Assembly: GCF_026242045.1 (NCBI RefSeq)
Contig: NZ_JAPJDO010000039.1
Coordinates: 1-51,369, forward strand
Direction of reading: 5' to 3'
DNA length: 51,369 nt
DNA from: Mycobacterium pinniadriaticum
Lineage (GTDB): Bacteria > Actinomycetota > Actinomycetes > Mycobacteriales > Mycobacteriaceae
The notes below the pieces were generated by a model, which searched no databases, was not told where the DNA came from, and was given only the letters and a program-made list of their open reading frames with translations. Within the stretch, counting starts at the first letter, position 1. Each line of letters begins with the position of its first letter. Shown one piece after another: positions 40,045-51,369 of this stretch. The translations under genes were made by a program, and so were the position numbers.

Positions 40045-41127
40045 TCAGACCGACAGGATGTGTCCCTCATTGGCGGGCACGGTCCCGTCGAGCAGCGCGG
40101 CATAGCACTTCTCGACCGCGTCCCGGCCCTGCCCGGTGACCACCGTCAACCAGGGATGCTCGGCATGGGTGACCGGCCCCATGAACGCCACCCACGCCGC
40201 GGCCATCCGCTCCTGCAGGCCGGCCGGGCCCCAGTCGGCCGCCCGCTTGCGCACCTGATCGGGGGCGAAGAACAACACCGGCGCCGGACCCGGCAGCTCA
40301 CCGCCGCCGCCGAGGGCGTCCCAGTGCGTGCCGCCGACCGCGCAGCTGTAGGCCAGCCGGTCGGCGAGTCGGCGGTGGACGGCCGCGCGTACCGCCGCGT
40401 CGCCGCTGAAGTCGACGTACACCGAGGCCACCGCGGGCAATGCGGCCACGTCGTCGTAGGTCAGCACGTCGTCGTAGCAGCCCAGCGCGCGGGTGAACTC
40501 GGCATTGCGCGCCGAGGTGAGCCCGACGACGGTGATCCCGGGCCGCTGGGCCAGGCAGAACGCGGTGCCGTAGGCGGTCTTGCTCGACGCGCTGGACAGG
40601 ATCACCGTCGTCGCGCCGAAGAACTCGTTGTCGGCGAGGAAGTCGTCGATCAGGAACGACGTGGCGAACAACGGCCGAAGCAATGCCTGCTGTGCCTCCC
40701 GGTCGGCCATATAGCCCGGATCGGCGCTGCACCGGACGTACTGGTTGTAGATCGGATGCAGTGCGCGCCGATGCTCGGCGCCGTCGGTGAAACCACCGGG
40801 GTGGACGTCGGTGGCCTGCAGGACGACGTCGTCGGCGATCGGCCAGTAGCCGTAGAAACGCTCGCCGACCTCCACACCGGGGGAGCGTGACTCGACCACC
40901 GAGGCGAAACCCCACACCGGAATGCAGCCGGTATCCGGATTGCCGGTCGGAAAGAACTGCCAGTAATTCATCACGTCGCCGAACGCCGCGTAGGTGATGT
41001 TGTTCGAGGTCAGCGCAAAGGCGTCGATGCGCAGTCGCACCTGGCCGTCGTCGAGGACGGTCGTCGGCGAATCCGCCCAGTGGGTCTTTCGGAGGTCGTT
41101 GCGCTCCACCACCAACCGTGCGGTCAC
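40045..41127 (-). CDS. DUF2855 family protein (zinc-free MDR-like)
   Basis: A 360-residue protein of the DUF2855 family, distantly related to quinone oxidoreductases. Typical blocks are FALTSNNITYAAFGD near the N-terminus, PVWGFASVVES, YNQYVRCSADPGYM, then TVILSSASSKTAYGTAF at the nucleotide turn and VYVDFSGDAAVR. The function is unknown. GTG 41127 is chosen: TACGAT (41140-41135, minus strand) lies seven bases before it, the layout of a leaderless promoter. The 30 in-frame codons upstream are rejected. Confidence 0.85.
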   Translation of the reverse strand: MTARLVVERNDLRKTHWADSPTTVLDDGQVRLRIDAFALTSNNITYAAFGDVMNYWQFFPTGNPDTGCIPVWGFASVVESRSPGVEVGERFYGYWPIADDVVLQATDVHPGGFTDGAEHRRALHPIYNQYVRCSADPGYMADREAQQALLRPLFATSFLIDDFLADNEFFGATTVILSSASSKTAYGTAFCLAQRPGITVVGLTSARNAEFTRALGCYDDVLTYDDVAALPAVASVYVDFSGDAAVRAAVHRRLADRLAYSCAVGGTHWDALGGGGELPGPAPVLFFAPDQVRKRAADWGPAGLQERMAAAWVAFMGPVTHAEHPWLTVVTGQGRDAVEKCYAALLDGTVPANEGHILSV

Positions 41128-41274
41128 ACGCTGGATCGTAACGGAATTGGCGTCAACCGCCCGAAGCAACGAACAATTTGACCTGCTTCTTCGGCCCGTA
41201 CACGCTCGCGTCACCAACGCCGTGTGCTATACCCCTAGCAAATTGTTGTTGCGTGTCAACGTTGGGGAAGTGCG

Positions 41275-43521
41275 ATGAGCCTGGGGCAGCAGGGTCGGTA
41301 CATCGGTCGGGTCGGAGCGTTGGCCGTGGCTCTGGGGGTCGGCGGGTTCCTCGCCGCGCTACCCGCGGTTGCCGACGCGGACACCGGGACGGGAAGCTCC
41401 GGGAAATCGACCTCGTCGGCCGGCAAGCATGCCCCGCGGAATGCGACGAAACCCGGCAGCCACACCCCGAAACCACCGACTCCCAAGCCGGTCGTCGCGG
41501 GTGCGAAATCGACACCGTCGGCGCGGGCGGCAGTCAAACCGTCAGGGGTGGTCTCGGCGGCGAGCCGGGTATCGCTGGACCGGTTGGGCAGCGGTGATGA
41601 TCCGCTGGCACCTGCCACCGAACCGCTGTCCTGGACGGTGCTGGCGGCCAGTCGCCGCGAGGGGATCGCCAAATCAGCCCGGTCGGTCGCCAGCGGGACT
41701 GGAACCACCAGCAACGCAACATCTTCGGTACCGAGCGCCAGCGAAACCGTCGAGGCGCCGCTGGCCGCGGCGGCAAGGGCCAGCTCGAGCCTCGGCGACG
41801 TGGTGGCCGACTTCATCGACCACTATCTCCCCAGCTTCAGTCCCATCGCCGACGAGGTGGCGCCGATCGTCGCCGACGGCATCGAGGACTTGCTGAACAA
41901 CGGCGCCGTCAGCGCCGAGGTCGACCGGCTCGTCACCAATACCGCTGCCATGCAGTTCTTATCGACGAAGGTCTCGTCGGCGCTGGGGTACTACTTCGGC
42001 GTGCCCCCGAGTGTCGGCGCCGTCGTCGGCAACTCCGCGGCGGAGTTCGTTCGCACCGTGTTGGGCGACGCCGGGGTCCAAAGCGCACTCGACGTCGTCG
42101 CCCAGGCTGTCATGCCGACCCCTGAGCAGTACGACGTGATCGCGGCCGGCCTTGCCATGGATGACTTTGAGCCCCTTGGTAATTACCTCAAGTCCCTGGT
42201 GCCCAACTCCTCGGCCGAGATCACCGCGTTCCTGAGCGACCCGGCGGTCAAGGCGGCGTTGTCGTCGGCCACGTCCGACGCGGTCATCAACCTCACCAAC
42301 GGTCTGGACGTGCCCACATGGCTGGGCGATCTGACCGCCGGCTGGGTGTCCTCGGCGCTCGGGGGCGATGCCAGCGCCACGGCTGTCGGGGACGCGCTGG
42401 GCAGTGCGGTGCAGGGACTGCTGAGCAATTCCGGCGCGATGCAGGGCCTGGCCACGGTCGCCGGCGCGGCGGTCACGAACATCTTGAGCTCGCCGGGCGT
42501 GCCCGCCGCGGTGGCCGATGCCATCACCCAGTTCGGCACCACCGTCCTGGCCGGATCCAACTGGATCGACGCGCTGGACGTGGCCTGGCAGGGGCTGGTC
42601 GCCGATTCGGCGTTCCGGGCCTCCCTGGGCCCGGCCGCGGGCAGTGCGGTGTATTCGCTGGCCACCAACTCCGAAGTGGTGTCGGCCCTGGCTGCGACCG
42701 CGACGGGCCTGCTCAACGCGGTGGCGGCCAACCCCGACGTCCAGGCCATCCTCGGTGAGCTGCTCGGGCCCACGCTCGGCCCGACGTTGGTCAGCACGCT
42801 GGCCGATCCGGAATCCGCGGCCCAACTCGCCGCGACGGCGGGCACCGTGGTGACCAGCTTCCTCGGCCAGCCCGGGGTGGCTGCGGCGCTGGCCGCCGCC
42901 GCCAACCAACTCGTCACCGCGCTGCTGGCCGGGTACATGCCGACCGACGCGGTGCAGATCGCCTTCTACTCCCTGCAGGCCAATCCCGCGGTGATGGACG
43001 CGTGGGATGCGACGGTCCCGGACGTCGTACGCTCGGCGCTGAGTGCTCCCGCCGTGCAAAAGGTAGTCGGCACGGTCGCCCAAGGACTCGTGTCGGACTT
43101 GATCGACAAGACGCCGTTCAACAGTTCGGCCTTGGCGCCGGCGGTGAGCCAGCTGACGAAGGCAACCGTGGACGCGTTGCTGGCCAACCCGGTCGCCCAG
43201 GATCTGATCGGCGACCTTGCCGGCGACATCCTCAACGGAACCCCGTCGATCGATCTGGTCAACACCGTGGTCCAGTCGGTGTTGACCAGCCCGTCACTGC
43301 AAATCGCGCTCGGCAAGGCGGTGGGCGAGGGAATCGGCGCGCTCCTCGGTGACAACCCCATCGCGTTCGCGGTCGGCCAGCTGGCCGGCGTGGCGGCGGC
43401 GCTGATGATCGGGATGGTCTCCGGTGCGACGCTGCTGTTCAACCCCGCGAGCGCCACCAGCGTTCCGAGCGAAAGCTCGTCGCTGGTGATGTTGCGGCTC
43501 GATCAGCTGGTGGCGGCATAG
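41275..43521 (+). CDS. Large exported alpha-helical repeat protein (paralogue of 45515-50128)
   Basis: A 748-residue protein. Residues 9-36 form a signal segment with the leader YIGRVGALAVALGVGG and a cleavage-like AVADAD. A Ser/Thr/Pro-rich region follows to about residue 160. The remaining 590 residues are Ala/Val/Leu-rich helical repeats with recurring units such as FLGQPGVAAALAAAANQLV and SLQANPAVMDAW. The end SPSLQIALGKAVGEGIGALL also appears in the larger paralogue. I know of no function; a cell-envelope or secreted role is inferred from the signal. TATACC at 41228-41233 may be the -10. Confidence 0.75.
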   Translation: MSLGQQGRYIGRVGALAVALGVGGFLAALPAVADADTGTGSSGKSTSSAGKHAPRNATKPGSHTPKPPTPKPVVAGAKSTPSARAAVKPSGVVSAASRVSLDRLGSGDDPLAPATEPLSWTVLAASRREGIAKSARSVASGTGTTSNATSSVPSASETVEAPLAAAARASSSLGDVVADFIDHYLPSFSPIADEVAPIVADGIEDLLNNGAVSAEVDRLVTNTAAMQFLSTKVSSALGYYFGVPPSVGAVVGNSAAEFVRTVLGDAGVQSALDVVAQAVMPTPEQYDVIAAGLAMDDFEPLGNYLKSLVPNSSAEITAFLSDPAVKAALSSATSDAVINLTNGLDVPTWLGDLTAGWVSSALGGDASATAVGDALGSAVQGLLSNSGAMQGLATVAGAAVTNILSSPGVPAAVADAITQFGTTVLAGSNWIDALDVAWQGLVADSAFRASLGPAAGSAVYSLATNSEVVSALAATATGLLNAVAANPDVQAILGELLGPTLGPTLVSTLADPESAAQLAATAGTVVTSFLGQPGVAAALAAAANQLVTALLAGYMPTDAVQIAFYSLQANPAVMDAWDATVPDVVRSALSAPAVQKVVGTVAQGLVSDLIDKTPFNSSALAPAVSQLTKATVDALLANPVAQDLIGDLAGDILNGTPSIDLVNTVVQSVLTSPSLQIALGKAVGEGIGALLGDNPIAFAVGQLAGVAAALMIGMVSGATLLFNPASATSVPSESSSLVMLRLDQLVAA

Positions 43522-43627
43522 TCCGTATGCCGGCGAAAGCGGTATTTGGCCGTGGCTGTTCAGCCATACTGAGCAGCATGGCCTAGCAAATTCATCACTA
43601 GCGATCTGTTCTGATTGGAGCTATATC

Positions 43628-45154
43628 ATGATCACCACCGCAAAGTCGCGTGGCGCGATCACCGGTGTCCTCGCCGCCGGTGCGACTGCCACCGGACTGC
43701 TCGCCGGCGCCGCACTGGGCTCGGCCCCCACCGCGAATGCGACCTGCGCGTCGTTCTTCGGCCTCGGCAACAGCGCCGACTGCACCAGCACGCCGCTGAG
43801 CGTGGCCGTCGCGATCGGTAGTGGGGCGACTGCCCACGCCTCCGGGTTGTTCGGTGCGGCCTTCGCCGTCGGCACCAACTCCTCCTCGTCGACGGGCGAC
43901 GCGTTCACCCTCGCCACGGCGCTCGGTGACGGATCGGCCGCCAACGCCAACGGCTTGTTCGGCATCGCCACGCAGCTCGGCCCGAATGGCTCGGCCAATA
44001 CCGCAGGCACGGGTTCGCTGCTCAACGTCGGGTTCAACATCGCCCTGAATGTCACGTCACCATTTGCGCCGGCTAACAGCAGCACTGTCACTGCGGGCGG
44101 CACCGGTGGCGGCGGGAACATCGCCCTCAATCTGCTCGGCACCGGGACTGCCGGCGATCCGACCAGCATGCGGGTCACCGCTAACGGCCTCTTCGACATC
44201 GCGACGAACATCGGCGGTACCAACAACATTGTGGAGTCCGGTTCCTCGTCGGCGGGGTCGATCATCAACCTGGCCACCAACCTGTTCGGGAACAACAACA
44301 CCGTCACCGCACAGGGCGGCGTCTGGAACTGGGCCACCAACATCCTGGGCAACACGAACACAGTTGCCACCAACGGAAGTCTGGTCAACACCGCGAGCAA
44401 CATCCTGGGCAGCAACAACACGGTGACGATGTCGGGTGGCTATCTGAACTGGGTTCGCAATGTCCTCGGCGACGGCAACACCGTCTCGATCACCGGCGGG
44501 TATCAGAACCAGGCGCGAAACCTGTTCGGCGGCAGCAACACCGTCAACATCGTCGGCGGCTACGGCAACACCGCGCAAAACATCTTCGGCGTCGGGAATA
44601 CCGCCGAGATCACGGCCGGCTACTACAACACCGCCAGTAATCTGTTGGGCGGCACCAACAACCAGCTCGTGTCCAACGGCGGGTATCTGAACTCGGTGCG
44701 CAACATCATCGGCAGCAACAACATGCTGACCGTCGGTGGTGCCGGCAGTAACTGGAATACCGCCGACAACTTCCTGAGCAGCAACAACGAGCTGGTCGCA
44801 GGGGGGACGGGCAGCAACCTGAACGCCGCGCTGAACACCGGCGGCGGTGGCAACATCATCAAGGCCGGCGAAGGCAGCGGCGTTCTCAACCTCGGCTTCA
44901 ACTTCCTCGGCAGCACCAACACCGTGACCGCGGGTCCGGGACCGCTGAGCCTGGCCGGCACAATCCTGGCCGACGGTCAGACCGTCACCAAGACCGGTCC
45001 GGGTATAGCCATCAACAACTTCCGCATCGGCGGGGCGTCGGCGACCAGTGGACAGAGCAACAGCAAGTCGTCGTCGACGAAGGCCGGATCCACCAGCAAG
45101 AGCGGTGCCAGCGGTAAGAAGTCGGGCACCGGGGGAAGCAAGCGGAACCGCTAG
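43628..45154 (+). CDS. Exported Asn/Gly-rich solenoid-repeat protein
   Basis: A 508-residue protein. A signal peptide (GVLAAGATATGLLAGAALGSAPTA, split around residue 20) ends near ANATC. Gly/Ala/Asn-rich sequence follows, with recurring N-x-x-G-x-x-N-T-V motifs. From residue 230 these become strict 20-residue units such as GGYLNWVRNVLGDGNTVSIT. The tail after residue 465 is Ser/Lys/Gly-rich and basic. The repeat predicts a right-handed beta-solenoid. Function is unknown; surface display or matrix contact is possible. A CCTAGCAAATT motif upstream is shared with the gene at 41275. Confidence 0.75.
   Translation: MITTAKSRGAITGVLAAGATATGLLAGAALGSAPTANATCASFFGLGNSADCTSTPLSVAVAIGSGATAHASGLFGAAFAVGTNSSSSTGDAFTLATALGDGSAANANGLFGIATQLGPNGSANTAGTGSLLNVGFNIALNVTSPFAPANSSTVTAGGTGGGGNIALNLLGTGTAGDPTSMRVTANGLFDIATNIGGTNNIVESGSSSAGSIINLATNLFGNNNTVTAQGGVWNWATNILGNTNTVATNGSLVNTASNILGSNNTVTMSGGYLNWVRNVLGDGNTVSITGGYQNQARNLFGGSNTVNIVGGYGNTAQNIFGVGNTAEITAGYYNTASNLLGGTNNQLVSNGGYLNSVRNIIGSNNMLTVGGAGSNWNTADNFLSSNNELVAGGTGSNLNAALNTGGGGNIIKAGEGSGVLNLGFNFLGSTNTVTAGPGPLSLAGTILADGQTVTKTGPGIAINNFRIGGASATSGQSNSKSSSTKAGSTSKSGASGKKSGTGGSKRNR
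44315..44800 (+). repeat. Seven to eight 20-residue (60-base) coding repeats
   Basis: Units start at 44315, 44375, 44435, 44495, 44555 and 44615, then become slightly longer. Consensus per unit is GGY-N-x3-N-hydrophobic2-G-x2-N-T-V-x3. Constant spacing with Asn and Gly at fixed positions is the mark of a beta-solenoid. The units differ at DNA level, so they are old rather than recent duplications. Confidence 0.8.
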
Positions 45155-45251
45155 CGGCGTCGGTCGGGTCCTGGATCCGGCCGAGTCTCTGACACCTAGT
45201 CGGTTCCCGCCCCTACCCGGCAGCGGACGGGCGGATCCCGCAGGCGATCGC

Positions 45252-45308
45252 CGAAATTGAAGGGGCGCAGGGAAAGTGCGAGAGCACCCCTGCGCCCCTT
45301 CAATTTCG
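45252..45308. terminator. Exceptionally long hairpin, probable bidirectional terminator
   Basis: Perfect 21-bp arms (45252-45272 and 45288-45308, beginning CGAAATTGAAGG) enclose a short bulge, an inner stem GTGC/GCAC and a GAGA tetraloop. It lies 100 bases after the solenoid-protein stop. Apart from this hairpin the 360-base gap 45155-45514 contains only the promoter area of the next gene, with GGGAGGG before ATG 45515. Confidence 0.7.
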
Positions 45309-45514
45309 CGGCGCACAGGACCCGGTATCGCGCCGGGGCTTATCGGCCGCAAAGTTTCCGAGTGCCCTACCACTGCGAGTCTGCGAAATGACCACCCGGT
45401 TAAGTCTTCTCGCAAAGTCGTGGTTGTTGTCGAATGGGCAGCGCACGCGACCTGATTGTGTGCTAACTCTTTGAGCGAGCAATTATCGCGCACGTCAAAG
45501 CTAGGGAGGGTGCA

Positions 45515-50128
<4,614 letters not shown>

Positions 50129-50145
50129 GGCGACGGGCTGTCACT

Positions 50146-50163
50146 GCGGGTGTCGACACCCGC
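50146..50163. terminator. Palindromic hairpin after the PGRS-type gene
   Basis: GCGGGTGTCGACACCCGC is a perfect 18-base palindrome 18 bases after the stop at 50128. It can fold to a 7-bp stem with a TCGA loop and is followed by CGGCTTT. It is a likely intrinsic terminator. Confidence 0.6.
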
Positions 50164-50348
50164 CGGCTTTCGCTCGTGGTCATCTGCCAGGGTGACCGGG
50201 CTAACGCTGGGCCAACCGCCGACGATGTATTGCCTGAACAGCGCGGGTCGCCGACGGCCGTCGTGAGCAGGTTCCGACGTCCCGCACTGCCGGTTTGCAG
50301 GTTGTCGGGTTACGGTGACTGCCGTCGACGGTTGGTAAGGAGTTGTTC

Positions 50349-50765
50349 ATGCGGGCTGGTCCTGTCGCGGCAGTGATGTGCGGAGTTGCGTTGGCTTTTT
50401 CGCCGGCAGCTCAGGCCTCCGACGGCGATCTGCTCAGCGGCACCTTCCGTGTGCAGGGCCCCAACACGCTTCTCGACACCTGGACCATCTCGAACCTGTG
50501 CAATGTGATCGAGACGGGCTGCCTGGCCAACGTGAGCTCGCCGTTGATCGAGGGGAAAGCGGTCTATCAGGGCATGCACACCTGGGCGATGAAGGTCGTG
50601 GGTCAGGTGCCGGTGTGCCCGGACAAGACCAAGACCAAGGGCGCCATGATCTTCTCGTGGAACAGCCAGACGCTGCAGGGTCAGGTGATTGAGATTCAAC
50701 AGGGCAACTGCCAGATGACCCGGCCCGGGCAGTCGCAGATGCCGATTACGTTGGTGAAGGCGTAA
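50349..50765 (+). CDS. Small secreted protein of unknown function
   Basis: A 138-residue protein with a clear Sec signal peptide (MRAGPVAAVMCGVALAFSPA, cleavage near AQAS). The mature part has four cysteines (SNLCNVIETGCLANV, VPVC, GNCQM), probably two disulfides, and a C-terminal beta-rich stretch. It resembles small secreted mycobacterial proteins of unknown role; I do not recognise a named family. ATG 50349 has AAGGAG upstream; a TTG two codons earlier is in frame. 50766-50985 shows nothing beyond a TATAAA-like box at 50942. Confidence 0.75.
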   Translation: MRAGPVAAVMCGVALAFSPAAQASDGDLLSGTFRVQGPNTLLDTWTISNLCNVIETGCLANVSSPLIEGKAVYQGMHTWAMKVVGQVPVCPDKTKTKGAMIFSWNSQTLQGQVIEIQQGNCQMTRPGQSQMPITLVKA

Positions 50766-50985
50766 GGGTAGTCCGATTCGGGGTGCTGTTGCGGGGGGCG
50801 AGTTGCCTAGGTCTGTCCCCGGCCCGGCACTCGGACTCCTCTGGTGGTCACTGCAGGTGATGTGCTGACGTTCGGACGTGGACGCGTAGCGACATGTGCT
50901 TTGATCCTCAGCGTTGTGCGCCATTTGTCGGCATGAGCGTATATAAAGTTCCGTTCAGTTCAGGACGAGGAGCTTAGGGGCGGCT

Positions 50986-51256
50986 GTGATCACCGGAGAG
51001 TTGAAGAGCAAGGTCGACCGGGTATGGGACGCCTTCTGGTCTGGCGGCATCTCCAACCCGCTGGAGGTGATCGAGCAAATCACTTACCTGCTCTTCGTCC
51101 GGCGCCTCGACGACCTGGAGACGCTCGCCGAAAATCGAGCGCGAAGGACCGGTAAGCCCGAGGGCCTGCGGTTTGGACCGGATCAGCAGGAGCTGAGGTG
51201 GTCGCAGTTCAAGAACGCAGCGCCGGCAGTCATGTACGCGACGGTTGGGGACAAGG
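50986..51256 (+). pseudogene. hsdM: HsdM N-terminal fragment of a type I restriction-modification methyltransferase, interrupted
   Basis: The first 90 residues match the HsdM N-terminal helical domain: LKSKVDRVWDAFWSGGIS, then ITYLLFVRRLDDLE and LRWSQFKNAAPAVMYATV. Homology ends at about 51250, where an IS3-family left end begins; the frame then runs into IS sequence and stops at 51321. The catalytic NPPF domain must lie beyond the insertion, outside the window, if it survives. GTG 50986 is the likely start. The gene is disrupted here. Confidence 0.8.
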
Positions 51257-51369
51257 TGGGGCCCTGCCCCCGTGTGTTGGACACGCTTAATCCCGCAAGA
51301 TTGGCGGGGGAAGCGAGATGATCCACCACGATGGCAAGGAAAAATTATCCCGACGAGTTTAAACGGGAC
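51257..51369 (+). mobile_element. Left end of an IS3-family insertion sequence (runs off the window)
   Basis: The sequence from about 51257 (TGGGGCCCTGCCCCCGTGTG, then TTGGACACG) resembles left ends of actinobacterial IS3-family elements and precedes an OrfA start. The insertion lies within hsdM. The right end is outside the window. Confidence 0.65.
51331..51369 (+). CDS. IS3-family OrfA, N-terminal 13 codons
   Basis: ATG 51331 opens MARKNYPDEFKRD, the very conserved beginning of IS3-family OrfA helix-turn-helix proteins of actinobacteria. The rest lies outside the window. It reads in the same direction as the disrupted hsdM. Confidence 0.8.
   Translation, partial: MARKNYPDEFKRD

Noticed and set aside
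44057..45493. Minus-strand open frame opposite the solenoid protein
   Set aside because: Its composition follows from antisense of the Asn/Gly repeats; no start signal or domain.

Overview
The window is GC-rich actinobacterial DNA from a mycobacterium, most likely a fast-growing environmental species. The evidence is a complete yrbE-mce operon, an RbpA homologue, Acg-family and DUF5994 proteins, a PGRS-type glycine-rich domain, frequent GTG/TTG starts and ATGA/GTGA gene overlaps. It is a mosaic: several blocks of unrelated function are separated by insertion sequences and truncated genes.

Region 1 (1-8240) is a CoA-ester catabolic cluster. It holds a DUF35 zinc-ribbon/OB protein, a catalytically silent and an active MaoC half, an NTF2-like protein, a class I CoA-transferase, another MaoC dehydratase, an aldehyde dehydrogenase, a Baeyer-Villiger monooxygenase and a membrane protein. 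Region 2 (8632-18110) is an intact eight-gene Mce lipid importer (YrbE-A, YrbE-B, MceA-F). A shared TCTAAC-type motif lies in front of the monooxygenase, the membrane protein and the importer. This suggests that uptake and breakdown of one hydrophobic, probably steroid- or terpenoid-like, ketone are regulated together.

Region 3 (18111-22254) is a pile-up of mobile elements: an IS110-family element with a structured non-coding end that could be its bridge RNA, an IS1380-family element, and a decayed IS5-family transposase. It ends at a 3' fragment of tRNA-Tyr (22438-22493) followed by a perfect terminator hairpin. This is the expected scar of an element integrated at a tRNA gene, so regions 1-3 may belong to a genomic island.

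Region 4 (22540-27814) carries an exported protein, an RbpA paralogue outside its usual neighbourhood, an orphan KR-DH polyketide-type protein whose ketoreductase lacks the catalytic tyrosine, and a DUF5994 protein. Region 5 (27900-35675) is an arsenic-resistance island: flavoprotein, aquaglyceroporin, two ArsR, ArsC, ArsD, ArsA, a PstS-like binding lipoprotein and an ArsR-ArsC fusion. No ArsB or Acr3 pump is visible. The regulators sit behind very similar promoter-operators in which the start codon lies at or inside the palindrome.

Region 6 (35879-41127) contains gene debris (uppP, PAP2 and FetB fragments), then a SHOCT membrane protein with a methionine-rich cupredoxin, an Acg-type nitroreductase, a SpoIIAA-like protein and a DUF2855 protein. 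Region 7 (41275-50765) encodes four exported proteins. Two are giant paralogues sharing a GRVGALAVALGVGG leader, one of which has a PGRS domain but no PE domain. A third is built from 20-residue solenoid repeats. The window ends in an hsdM gene cut by an IS3-family element.
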